Assembly: GCA_910584185.1 (NCBI GenBank)
Contig: CAJTYC010000001.1
Coordinates: forward strand, 1 to 44,728
Direction: 5' to 3'
Length of the DNA stretch: 44,728 nt
From: an uncultured Muribaculaceae bacterium
Lineage (GTDB): Bacteria; Bacteroidota; Bacteroidia; Bacteroidales; Muribaculaceae
Each line of letters begins with the position of its first letter. Position 1 is the stretch's first letter. Positions 17,434-25,290 of the stretch are shown here, piece by piece. The notes below the pieces were generated by a model. The model was given only the letters and a program-made list of their open reading frames with translations. It was not told the origin of the DNA and made no database searches. A program made the position numbers and the translations under genes.

Positions 17434-17958
17434 TTATTTCCTGAAAGAAGTATAGCGAAGGCCGGCCGCCACGTTGTGGAGGTTGGCCATCTTTATGGCC
17501 GCTACGGCAGCTTCGGCGCCCTTATTGCCGAGCGAGCCTCCGGCACGGTCGAGTGCCTGCTGCTCGTTATCGACTGTCAGCACGCCAAATATTACAGGGG
17601 ACTCGCCCTGCGCATTCAGCTCCGCCGCACCTTGTGCGGCTATCTGGCACACATAATCAAAATGAGGTGTGTCGCCACGTATCACACACCCTATTATTAT
17701 TATCGCCTTCAAGTCCGGCATATAGTTGAGGGCCATGGCTGCCGCGTTGACAAGCTCCACAGTGCCAGGCACATCCTGCACGAAGAGGCAAGTGTCGGAG
17801 ACACCGGCCTTGTGCAGCACATCTATCGCACCGTCGCGCAACGCATGCGTAACTTTAGGATTCCACTCTGCCGTGAATATGGCGCACTTGAAATTTTCAG
17901 CGTCCATCACCTGCGGAATCTCGAGTTCCGCACCGTTAGTGTTGAGTATGGTAGACAT
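17434..17958 (-). CDS. ribH: 6,7-dimethyl-8-ribityllumazine synthase
   Basis: 174 residues, normal for the family. Conserved features include FTAEWNPKVTHAL, DVPGTVELVNAA, IIGCVIRGDTPHFDYVC with the catalytic His region, and FGVLTVDNEQQALDRAGG. It condenses 5-amino-6-ribitylamino-uracil with dihydroxybutanone phosphate in riboflavin synthesis, usually as a multimeric shell. It is last in the leftward cluster; ribF, which uses riboflavin, is in the same cluster. Confidence 0.95.
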   Translation of the reverse strand: MSTILNTNGAELEIPQVMDAENFKCAIFTAEWNPKVTHALRDGAIDVLHKAGVSDTCLFVQDVPGTVELVNAAAMALNYMPDLKAIIIIGCVIRGDTPHFDYVCQIAAQGAAELNAQGESPVIFGVLTVDNEQQALDRAGGSLGNKGAEAAVAAIKMANLHNVAAGLRYTSFRK

Positions 17959-17987
17959 CTGTCTCTACTATTTATCCCTTCTGTGAG

Positions 17988-18932
17988 TTACTTTTTATCT
18001 TTTTTGCCGGCTTTTTCTTCCACGGCCTCCACTGCTTCATCTACGGCTTCCTTCGCATCATCCTTGACATCTTCGGCCTGCTTCCTTACCCGGCGCAGAG
18101 TGGACTTGGCAGTATGCTGCACTTTCTCCATAAATGTGCGCCACGAGGACTCATGGTTGGCCTCGCTGTCGATCTTCTCGATAATCTGGAGAATCTCCTG
18201 CTCCAAGTCGAGGCTCTCGAGAGCCACGGCATGCTGAAGCACAGCGGCAAGAAGCCTCTTGGCACGCTGGCTCTCGGTGCGGCTGTGCATCATCACCTTG
18301 GCCATGTCGATCGTCATGCGCACCTCACGGCGGGTCACCCTGCCGGTGCGTTTCTTGGCGAGCTTGATAGCCTCCATGTAGAAGCGCACGGCGCCACGGT
18401 AATCGCCCGTCTGGGCCATCATCTCAGCACCCTTGCGCAGCGACTCCACGAGCTTGTCGGTGGCGGCAGCCACGCCGGCGTTGACCTTCTCATAGAGCAC
18501 GCCAGTGTTAATCTGCTGCTTGGCCAGGAGTTCGAGCGTCTTCTTGCGCGAACGCAATATGCGCGTGCTGAGCTCCATGGCCAGCACATGAATCTCGCCA
18601 AATTTCTCCGCATCCTCTTTCAAGAGCTGCTCGAGCACCTTGAAAAGCACTTCCACCTCTTTCTCGCTCTGCTTGTAATCTTTGAGCTTGAAATGAATCT
18701 CTGCCAAGTCGAAAAGCAAGATGGCCAGCGCATGTTTGAAGGGTATAGACGAGAAGTCGGGAGCCTCGCGCAGCACGCGCAATGCCTCAACCTCCTTATC
18801 CAATGCATCTTCATATTTCTCTTCACGATATAGCGTCTGAGCCTCCTCGCGCAAGGCCTGGCCTTTCTTCAAAAGTTCTTTCTCCGCATCCGACAATTTC
18901 TTGACGTCGAATTTTATATCTTCAAGTGTCAT
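17988..18932 (-). CDS. TPR-like helical cytoplasmic protein
   Basis: 314 residues, no signal peptide. The sequence is almost all amphipathic helix with TPR-like pairs (ALREEAQTLYREEKYEDALD, AEIHFKLKDYKQSEKEVEVL, MMAQTGDYRGAVRFYMEAIK). The C-terminal 50 residues are highly charged and coiled-coil-like (VKDDAKEAVDEAVEAVEEKA). Likely a protein-protein scaffold; partner unknown. It sits 30 bp upstream of ribH and 93 bp downstream of the thioesterase gene. Confidence 0.75.
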   Translation of the reverse strand: MTLEDIKFDVKKLSDAEKELLKKGQALREEAQTLYREEKYEDALDKEVEALRVLREAPDFSSIPFKHALAILLFDLAEIHFKLKDYKQSEKEVEVLFKVLEQLLKEDAEKFGEIHVLAMELSTRILRSRKKTLELLAKQQINTGVLYEKVNAGVAAATDKLVESLRKGAEMMAQTGDYRGAVRFYMEAIKLAKKRTGRVTRREVRMTIDMAKVMMHSRTESQRAKRLLAAVLQHAVALESLDLEQEILQIIEKIDSEANHESSWRTFMEKVQHTAKSTLRRVRKQAEDVKDDAKEAVDEAVEAVEEKAGKKDKK

Positions 18933-19025
18933 GCTCTTTGATTTTTTGGGTTATGTTTGCGGGAGTCGGTCACATAAAAAAGTTGTCTCTGCAATTGTCG
19001 GTCTATATGACTTCCCCCCTATATA

Positions 19026-19493
19026 TTACAACGTATCAGCCTCCTGTTTAGTTTTCTGCATCTGCATAGATTCTTCGAGGCCCTTGCGATAATGATGCGG
19101 CACCACCACAGCCTCCTTTGTATCGGGGTTTATGCTGACCATCACAGTGTTGGCCGCAGCCTTCACCTCACGTGTGCTTTTTTCGACAATCACCTGTTGG
19201 AGCACAAAGCTCTTCTCCCCCACGTGGCAACAACGGGTGAGCACCTCTATCTGCTCACCGAAATATATGGGCGAGTGATATGCACAGTCTATGTTGGCAA
19301 TCACGCACTCCACCTTGCGCCACTCCATCTTGCGGTTGAGGGCATTCTCGAAGAAGTAAGCCTTGCCCGTGTCGAAAAAGGAGAAATACACCGTGTTGTT
19401 GAGATGACCGAGTATGTCAACGTCGTTAAATCTTATCTGCACGTCGATCGAGTGAAAAAACTCACTGAGCGGCGGCACTGTCTTTATATCCAT
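19026..19493 (-). CDS. Acyl-CoA thioesterase, hotdog fold (YbgC/FadM type)
   Basis: 155 residues. The 4-hydroxybenzoyl-CoA thioesterase-like motif is clear: VQIRFNDVDILGHLNNTVYF (about 18-37), with the catalytic Asp and the HxNN signature. A hotdog domain (about 15-130) is the whole protein plus a short charged tail. It probably hydrolyses an acyl-CoA or acyl-ACP; substrate not readable. It lies 22 bp downstream of the DUF721 gene in the recF cluster. Confidence 0.85.
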   Translation of the reverse strand: MDIKTVPPLSEFFHSIDVQIRFNDVDILGHLNNTVYFSFFDTGKAYFFENALNRKMEWRKVECVIANIDCAYHSPIYFGEQIEVLTRCCHVGEKSFVLQQVIVEKSTREVKAAANTVMVSINPDTKEAVVVPHHYRKGLEESMQMQKTKQEADTL

Positions 19494-19515
19494 ATATATT
19501 GAATCTGATTTCTAT

Positions 19516-19806
19516 CTATTTGAATCTGATTTCCTTGATTGCTTCATGGCCGGCGGCTTCGTTGAGAAGCCTCATGAGTATCGTGCGGCTCATGGTGAGT
19601 TCCTGGCGCAGCGACGCCGAGCGCACGTAGACGGTCATCAGGCCGTTGTTGACGTATGGGCGGCCGCAGTATGCCGCAATCCTCTCGCCGACGACCCCGG
19701 GCCATGCGGCCACGGCCTTGGCCTCGTAGAGGCGGTCGGTGAGACCTTGCTGCTGAAGCACCTGGCGCAACACGTCGCCTACCGATTCCGGGTCAAGCCT
19801 TTTCAT
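19516..19806 (-). CDS. DUF721 (DciA-like) protein
   Basis: 96 residues from MKRLDPESVG at 19806; an upstream in-frame ATG at 19830 would add eight residues and deepen the overlap with recF. The DUF721 core is visible: VLRQVLQQQGL, AVAAWPGVVGERIAAY, LMTVYVRSASLRQELTMSR. DUF721 includes DciA, which helps load the replicative helicase in many bacteria. It overlaps the 3' end of recF by 14 bp, the usual neighbourhood for this family. Role in replication inferred. Confidence 0.85.
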   Translation of the reverse strand: MKRLDPESVGDVLRQVLQQQGLTDRLYEAKAVAAWPGVVGERIAAYCGRPYVNNGLMTVYVRSASLRQELTMSRTILMRLLNEAAGHEAIKEIRFK

Positions 19807-20893
19807 CGAAGTGTCCGTTTTCCACCTCATACACGCGGCTCTCAGCTTTCAAGCCCCCTAAGGTCTCGTCGAGATGCTCGCGGTTGGTGTCGGTGATGAA
19901 TATCTGGCCGAAGGTGTCGCCGGAGCTGACAGTCTCTATAATCCGCGACACGCGTCCGGCATCGAGCTTGTCAAATATATCATCGAGCAGCAGCACCGGC
20001 TTCTCGCCCACCTTGCGTCTCAGGAAGTCGTATACGGCAAACTTCAGGGCTATCGTGAATGTCTTCATCTGCCCTTGGCTGCCGAGGCGGCGCATCGAGT
20101 AACTGTCGAGCTGCATGGCGAGGTCGTCGCGGTGTATGCCCTGCGAGGTGAATCCGAGAGCCAAGTCGCGCGCGCGTTCCGAACTGAGCACCTCCTGCAT
20201 GGTCCGTTCATTGAGGCTGCTCTTGTATGACATGGAGGCCCTTTCGGCATCGCCCGATATGCGCGAATAGAAACGCGCGAAATCGGGCTTCATCTCCTCC
20301 ACCCACCCGCTGCGCGACTCATGGATTGCCGCCGCCATTTCGCACATCACAGCCTCTATCGATTCATATAGAAGCACATCGTTGACTCCAGCGCGAAGCA
20401 TCTTGTTGCGGCTCTCGAGAGCCTTGTTGTAGCGTATGAGCCGCGACAGATAAGTGGGGTCGGACTGCGATATCACCACATCCATCAGCTTGCGGCGCAC
20501 CTCGCCCGAGCCGGTCACAAGCTCCGTGTCGGAGGGAGACACCGTGACCACGGGAAATTTGCCGATATGCTCCGAGATGCGGGGATACTCCTTGTCGTTG
20601 CGGCGCAGAGTCTTCCCCTTGCCGCGCACTATGCCGCAGCTCACTCGCTCCTCCACACCATTCTCCATTTCATACACACCCTTGACCATCATAGCCTGGC
20701 AGCCATGCCTGATCAAGGCGACCTCCGGCACACTGCGCATCGGACGAGCCACGCTGAGCAAATGTATCGCCTCAAGCAAATTGCTCTTGCCCATGCCATT
20801 GAGTCCAAGCAGACAGTTCACACCGGAAGCGAAGCAAAGATTTGCCTCAGCAATATTCTTGAAGTCTACAATATCTATACTCTTGATTAACAT
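19793..20893 (-). CDS. recF: DNA replication/repair protein RecF
   Basis: 366 residues. Walker A GLNGMGKSNLLEAIHLLS (about 29-46), ABC signature LGSQGQMKTFTIALK and Walker B PVLLLDDIFDKLD are intact, with the SMC-like head layout of RecF. It binds gapped DNA and helps load RecA with RecO and RecR. Overlaps DUF721 downstream; upp ends 54 bp upstream. Confidence 0.95.
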   Translation of the reverse strand: MLIKSIDIVDFKNIAEANLCFASGVNCLLGLNGMGKSNLLEAIHLLSVARPMRSVPEVALIRHGCQAMMVKGVYEMENGVEERVSCGIVRGKGKTLRRNDKEYPRISEHIGKFPVVTVSPSDTELVTGSGEVRRKLMDVVISQSDPTYLSRLIRYNKALESRNKMLRAGVNDVLLYESIEAVMCEMAAAIHESRSGWVEEMKPDFARFYSRISGDAERASMSYKSSLNERTMQEVLSSERARDLALGFTSQGIHRDDLAMQLDSYSMRRLGSQGQMKTFTIALKFAVYDFLRRKVGEKPVLLLDDIFDKLDAGRVSRIIETVSSGDTFGQIFITDTNREHLDETLGGLKAESRVYEVENGHFDEKA

Positions 20894-20947
20894 CGATACA
20901 GCCCCAAGACAATTCCCACCTCATAACTCATAACTATGACTTAATAC

Positions 20948-21604
20948 TTAACTCTTGACGCCATAGGCGAGGTCGCCGGCGTCGCCGAGTCCCGGCACGA
21001 TGTAGCTGTGAGCGTTGACTTCGGCATCGATAGCGCCACACCATAGCACTGTGTTGTCGGGGAAATGCTCGCGCACATAGTCCACACCGAGCTGCGATGC
21101 AATCACACTCGCCACATACACCTTGGCAGGCGTGCCCTTGGTGAGCAATGCCCTGTAGGCCAACTCCATAGAGCTGCCTGTGGCAAGCATCGGGTCGACT
21201 ATCAGGAGTGTCTTGCCGTCGAGGTCGGGCGAGGCAAGATATTCCACGAGCACATCGAATGTGTCACCACCCTTCTCGCGATAGCGGCGGTAGGCACTGA
21301 CAAAGGCGTTTTCGGCACGGTCGAAGTAGCTCAGGAAGCCTTGATGAAACGGCAGGCCGGCACGCAATATCGTGGCCAGCACCACCCGGTCGGCCGGTTC
21401 GCGGCATACGCACTTGCCGAGCGGTGTCTCCACCTCCGTGTCTTTATAGTCGAGACGTTTCGATATTTCGTAAGCCATGATCTGGCCTATGCGGTCGAGG
21501 TTTGTGCGGAAGCGCAATGGGTCGTGCTGTATGTTGATGTCGCGGAGCTCGAGCATGTAGCGGTTCACTATGCTCGGGGTGTCCTGAAAATTGATTACTT
21601 CCAT
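20948..21604 (-). CDS. upp: Uracil phosphoribosyltransferase
   Basis: 218 residues from MEVINFQDTPS at 21604; an in-frame extension to 21685 would reach into ribF and has no family support. The PRPP loop TLLIVDPMLATGSSM and uracil-binding GLGDAGDLAYG near the C-terminus are intact. Converts uracil plus PRPP to UMP in pyrimidine salvage. It starts 25 bp after the ribF stop. Confidence 0.93.
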   Translation of the reverse strand: MEVINFQDTPSIVNRYMLELRDINIQHDPLRFRTNLDRIGQIMAYEISKRLDYKDTEVETPLGKCVCREPADRVVLATILRAGLPFHQGFLSYFDRAENAFVSAYRRYREKGGDTFDVLVEYLASPDLDGKTLLIVDPMLATGSSMELAYRALLTKGTPAKVYVASVIASQLGVDYVREHFPDNTVLWCGAIDAEVNAHSYIVPGLGDAGDLAYGVKS

Positions 21605-21629
21605 ATCTTCTATGTTTATAAGTTTTTCT

Positions 21630-22574
21630 TTATGGCATTGCTGCACTGGCCTTCTGCACATCTCCCATGCATGCCTTATCAGCAAGCTCTCGCCGGTGTG
21701 ATATGTCGGCTTGCAGCGTTTGTTTGAGTTCCTGGAGCGATGCGAATTTCCGTTCGTCGCGAATACGGGTTATGAACTCCACCTCTATGTCATCGCCATA
21801 GAGGTTGCCCGCGAAGTCAAGCAGATGCGCTTCCACCCTAACTTCTTTTCTATCAGAAACAGTTGGATTGACACCTATGTTCACCACGGCTTTATATCTC
21901 GAACCGTCGCGCAGCATCGCGGTTGCCGCATACACACCCTGTGCGGGCAAAAGCTGGCGCATATACAGGCTGAGATTGGCAGTCGGCACACCTATGGTGC
22001 GTCCTATACGCGCCCCTTCCACCACTTTGCCGCACAGGCAGAACGGGCGTCCGAGCACATTGTTGGCCATCTCCACATCACCGCTGAGCAATGCCTTTCG
22101 CACCGTCGACGAACTGCATCCCTGCACTTCAGGTGCCTCCACCACGTCGATAAGCAATTGCTCACCGAGTCCGGTGTAGTCCTGCATGGTCATGCTCCTG
22201 CCGTCGCTGCCGAAGGTGTTGTCGTAGCCAATCACCACGGCCTCCATGCGGAGCTCGTCGCGTAGCTTTTGCAGCCAGTCGCGGCATTTCATGTAGCGCA
22301 CCTCCTCGCTAAATTCTATGCGGAGCACATGCACGCCGGCACTGCGGAGCATATCGTCGCGCATGTCGGGAGGCATAATGAGCCCGGGGGCACGGTCGGG
22401 GGCCACTATCTCGAGCGGATGACGGTCAAATGTAACCACCACCGGCATCAGGCCACGCCTATCGGCTTCCCGCTTCAGGCACTCGAGCACCGCACGGTGC
22501 CCACGGTGCAAGCCGTCGAAGGTGCCGATTGTAACCACGCTGCCCGAGTGGGCTATGTCACGAAAGCTCTTCAT
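21630..22574 (-). CDS. ribF: Bifunctional riboflavin kinase / FAD synthetase
   Basis: 314 residues. The N-terminal adenylyltransferase part has VTIGTFDGLHRGHRAVL (about 14-30), VIGYDNTFG and SSSTVRKALLSGDV. The C-terminal flavokinase part has GRTIGVPTANLSL and YKAVVNIGVNPTV, then VEAHLLDF. It makes FMN and then FAD from riboflavin. The start overlaps the HAD gene by 17 bp, so the two are translationally linked. Confidence 0.95.
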   Translation of the reverse strand: MKSFRDIAHSGSVVTIGTFDGLHRGHRAVLECLKREADRRGLMPVVVTFDRHPLEIVAPDRAPGLIMPPDMRDDMLRSAGVHVLRIEFSEEVRYMKCRDWLQKLRDELRMEAVVIGYDNTFGSDGRSMTMQDYTGLGEQLLIDVVEAPEVQGCSSSTVRKALLSGDVEMANNVLGRPFCLCGKVVEGARIGRTIGVPTANLSLYMRQLLPAQGVYAATAMLRDGSRYKAVVNIGVNPTVSDRKEVRVEAHLLDFAGNLYGDDIEVEFITRIRDERKFASLQELKQTLQADISHRRELADKACMGDVQKASAAMP

Positions 22575-23184
22575 CAGCTACCCTTATGAAATCACGCTCA
22601 CCGATGATTCTTATCGCCCTCATGCCGAGCCCACGCGCAGCCTCGCAATTGGCTTCCGAATCGTCGAGCAGCAAGCTCTCCTCAGCCACTAAGCCATGAC
22701 GGCGCAGCACTGTGGCAAACAGCTCCGAGTCCGGCTTGCACACGCCCTCGGCAAAGCTCGTCACTATGCCGTCGAAATAGTCGCCCACACGCAGCCCTTC
22801 CTGCATGAAGGCACGCTTTATCCAGCCGTCATACATTATGGCGTTGGTGTTGGATATCATATAAGTGCGGTATCCTTTGGCACGCAGGCGCCGCAGGGCT
22901 GCAAGGCGCTCCACCGGAAGCTGCACAAGGAAGGCATCGAAAGCCGACTCAAGAGCTGAGTCAGTCACCTCCCTGCCTATGAGCGAGCGGAGGCGGTCGT
23001 AAAACTCGGCTGTGGAGATACGTCCGGTCTCTACGGAGAGAAATGGCTCCTCCTGACGGTAAAGCCCAAGCATATTATCGACACCCTCAAGGCCAAGGGC
23101 TTCGAAAGCGGCGACACAACGCTCACGGTTAAGGTCGATCATAACCCCACCGAGGTCTATCACAACATTACGTATATCTTTCAT
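22558..23184 (-). CDS. HAD-superfamily hydrolase
   Basis: 208 residues. HAD motif I VVIDLGGVMIDL (about 7-18), motif II MISNTN, motif III Lys in CKPDSELF, and motif IV LLLDDSEANCEAARGLGM are all present, with a helical cap between I and II (YihX-like). The second motif I Asp is Gly, as often in the DxGGV subgroup. Likely a sugar-phosphate or nucleotide phosphatase. Its neighbour ribF raises the possibility of a flavin-pathway phosphatase, unproven. It heads the leftward operon; the ATG lies only 4 nt after the -7 box (23189-23196). Confidence 0.85.
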   Translation of the reverse strand: MKDIRNVVIDLGGVMIDLNRERCVAAFEALGLEGVDNMLGLYRQEEPFLSVETGRISTAEFYDRLRSLIGREVTDSALESAFDAFLVQLPVERLAALRRLRAKGYRTYMISNTNAIMYDGWIKRAFMQEGLRVGDYFDGIVTSFAEGVCKPDSELFATVLRRHGLVAEESLLLDDSEANCEAARGLGMRAIRIIGERDFIRVADEELS

Positions 23185-23188
23185 ACCG

Positions 23189-23220
23189 CAAATTTAACAA
23201 ATCCCCACCTCTTTAACAAA
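23189..23220 (-). promoter_or_regulatory. Promoter of the HAD-ribF-upp-recF cluster
   Basis: On the minus strand TTTG (23217-23220), 20 bp, TAAATTTG (23189-23196), then CGGT and the ATG at 23184. The start codon would be at or within a few nt of the transcription start, giving a leaderless or nearly leaderless mRNA. Confidence 0.6.
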
Positions 23221-23249
23221 TAAAGCCACCTCAATATCCACCCCGGCGA

Positions 23250-23277
23250 CCGCCATTTTTTGTGAGACGGGGCCTAA
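23250..23277. repeat. 28-bp stop-codon-associated repeat, copy A
   Basis: Core CATTTTTTGTGAGACGGGGC. The reverse strand supplies the TAG stop of hipA as its first bases. CCCCG at 23241-23245 can pair with CGGGG of the repeat. Differs from copy B at one position. It marks the left edge of the accessory island. Confidence 0.8.
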
Positions 23278-24761
23278 ACGCCCAACTCTTCAAGTATCGC
23301 CAACTTCTCCGCATCCGACAAGTTGTCAAATTGAATACTTTGAAATAATGGGAACAACTTCATGCCTCGTCTTACGAATCTACGCTTACGAACACCGTCA
23401 ATCAACAGACTCACCTCAAAATTGCCATTCGTATTTATTGATATCTTTATGTCTGAAAATTTTCTGCCATTCGTGTCGACAAGCATGTGCGGAGTATCTA
23501 ACTTTGCATTAAATTTCATTTCAAAAATGTTATTACGCAATGTCAACTCAATCAAGTTAGCCCACTTAGGCGGAATGCCATATTTTTTAGCCAAAGTTGG
23601 AAACATCTTTGCTGCATTCAAAACAGTTTCGAATATCCTCTTATAGTTGCGCACCCCATTTTGCTTAGCAAATTCGGCCAAGTCATTACACGTAAGTCCA
23701 CTGTATTTACCGACCACACTCATGCAATGATTCAAATCAGGAGCTGATGCAAATCGGTTAAATATAAATGTAAGGTCATAGGCCGGTGAAAGTTCCCATT
23801 TCCCACCTTTTCTCAACAAGAACGAGAAGTTCTTGATATGATCATCAGTGTTGTTGGTTACCACATTGAAAACAAGCCGCCTATACAATTCTTCTATTTC
23901 AATATCGGAAAGGCTCAATTCTCTTGCGGTAGCAAACAAATCTTCGTAAGTGCGGGCATCAGGATTGATGGCCGCGAGCGTCTGCATATGCACTTTTTCA
24001 CCATCTTCCCTGTCAAATCTTCGAGTCAGGAAATGATTTACACCATCAGCTTTCAAAATAGAACACTTCTCCATGCTTATGCCCGACGCTATTGCCATTT
24101 CATAGTAGGCCATCTCTATCTCAGTAGAAGGGAATTGAGTATCTTCAAATTTGACAATGCAATATTCGAAACCATCAAGACCGCCCACTTGTCCTGAACG
24201 AATTTCACCGGTTTCTTTATTTATGGCTACAATCGCTTTCATTTGACGGCCACCTGCAGATGTGCCTACAGAGATAAGAGACTGCATGGTGATATCATGC
24301 ACATCATTAATAATGGCACTCTCTCTTTGATGCTTAATATTGAGCGACAAATCATATAGACCCTTGATATCAACTGCATTGCAATGGTTAAGTTCAGTTG
24401 CAGCAGGTTCGAATTCCAAAGCGCCCATACCCCTTTTGCCTATGAACATCAGCTTTAGAAGCGGGGATGCTTGTGCCACTGGTATTTTGTTTGCTTTAGC
24501 CCACTGCTCAAATAATTCGTTACCCCACGAATCGGGCAATGAATCTGCTATAAACGTAGGCAAGTTCTGATATATCTTGCGGTCATCTCCATAGATTGAT
24601 TGCTGACGATTGGCATATTTCATAGGCGCAATCAGAGGAGCGACATCCGGCCTTTGCAACTTCAACGCCGGATTAAATGTGAAATTACACACGCGCTCCT
24701 TGGGTTGATAGGCTAACCGTCCGAGTTCAGTGCCCCAAAGGTAAACTATCAGTATATTCAT
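23274..24761 (-). CDS. hipA: HipA-family serine/threonine kinase toxin
   Basis: 495 residues, about 55 longer than E. coli HipA, the extra length being at the C-terminus (about 410-495). The N-terminal subdomain (about 1-110) has LWGTELGRLAYQP and FIADSLPDSWGN. The kinase core shows a glycine-rich loop SVGTSAGGRQMKA, catalytic NVVTNNTDDHIKNFSF (Asp near 305) and LSPAYDLT, the metal-binding DFG equivalent. HipA kinases phosphorylate a translation factor such as glutamyl-tRNA synthetase and slow growth; the target here is not known. Overlaps hipB by 4 bp. The stop codon falls inside a 28-bp repeat. Confidence 0.9.
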   Translation of the reverse strand: MNILIVYLWGTELGRLAYQPKERVCNFTFNPALKLQRPDVAPLIAPMKYANRQQSIYGDDRKIYQNLPTFIADSLPDSWGNELFEQWAKANKIPVAQASPLLKLMFIGKRGMGALEFEPAATELNHCNAVDIKGLYDLSLNIKHQRESAIINDVHDITMQSLISVGTSAGGRQMKAIVAINKETGEIRSGQVGGLDGFEYCIVKFEDTQFPSTEIEMAYYEMAIASGISMEKCSILKADGVNHFLTRRFDREDGEKVHMQTLAAINPDARTYEDLFATARELSLSDIEIEELYRRLVFNVVTNNTDDHIKNFSFLLRKGGKWELSPAYDLTFIFNRFASAPDLNHCMSVVGKYSGLTCNDLAEFAKQNGVRNYKRIFETVLNAAKMFPTLAKKYGIPPKWANLIELTLRNNIFEMKFNAKLDTPHMLVDTNGRKFSDIKISINTNGNFEVSLLIDGVRKRRFVRRGMKLFPLFQSIQFDNLSDAEKLAILEELGV

Positions 24762-25072
24762 GATTTGCTATGTCTTATTCTTTGGCGTTTGGTCATATCT
24801 CGCTTGTACAGATATGGAGACTCCGGCATCTCCGGCAAAAGTTTATCCCAGTTTTCATACATGCCCACTACCTTCAGCAACTTCAGCATTGTCAGCATCG
24901 ACACATCTGTGATGTTGCCGGTCTCTATCTTGTATAACGTTGTCATGCTGAGCCCTGTCTCATCTGCCACCTGGCGGCGGGTGAGATTCATGCTCATCCT
25001 GTATTCACGAAATCTCAAACCGAGCGTCTGAACTATTTCGGCAGGTGAATAAGACTTTAATGTAAATATCAT
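24758..25072 (-). CDS. hipB: HipB-like XRE-family antitoxin
   Basis: 104 residues. A helix-turn-helix of the Cro/XRE type occupies about residues 18-70 (REYRMSMNLTRRQVADETGL, then MTTLYKIETGNITDVSML). The C-terminus is basic. It overlaps hipA by 4 bp, the standard antitoxin-toxin order. It is expected to bind HipA and repress its own promoter; several AT-rich palindromes lie immediately upstream at 25082-25127. Confidence 0.9.
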   Translation of the reverse strand: MIFTLKSYSPAEIVQTLGLRFREYRMSMNLTRRQVADETGLSMTTLYKIETGNITDVSMLTMLKLLKVVGMYENWDKLLPEMPESPYLYKRDMTKRQRIRHSKS

Positions 25073-25081
25073 TGAAGTGAT

Positions 25082-25127
25082 AATTATCGTTAATAATTGG
25101 GCTTAATATATATTATTGTGATAATAA
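25082..25127. promoter_or_regulatory. Cluster of AT-rich dyads, likely HipB operators
   Basis: Three dyads: AATTAT-N5-ATAATT (25082-25098), TAATATATATTA (25104-25115) and TTATT-N5-AATAA (25113-25127). They lie between the promoter (25136-25166) and the hipB start at 25072, overlapping the transcription start, as expected for autorepression. Confidence 0.6.
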
Positions 25128-25135
25128 TACAATTG

Positions 25136-25166
25136 CAAAAGTAACAATATCTGACACAATTACAAA
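25136..25166 (-). promoter_or_regulatory. hipBA promoter
   Basis: On the minus strand TTTG (25163-25166), 19 bp, TACTTTTG (25136-25143). Predicted start near 25129, directly above the operator-like dyads. Confidence 0.65.
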
Positions 25167-25215
25167 ATTATTCATGAAATTTGCCGAGCGTTTTTCATAT
25201 CCGGGCTTCCAAGGC

Positions 25216-25246
25216 TTTGTTTTGAGGCAAAGTTTGATTATCTTTG
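25216..25246 (+). promoter_or_regulatory. Promoter of the first AAA-ATPase/nuclease gene
   Basis: TTTG (25216-25219), 19 bp, TATCTTTG (25239-25246), 44 bp before the start codon at 25291. Confidence 0.65.
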
Positions 25247-25290
25247 CGTGTGCAACTCTTTAGAGCCATTCTCTTAAACACTTCCTGACC

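Noticed and set aside
17476..18237. 253-residue rightward frame across ribH and the TPR gene
   Set aside because: It runs antisense through two well-supported genes.
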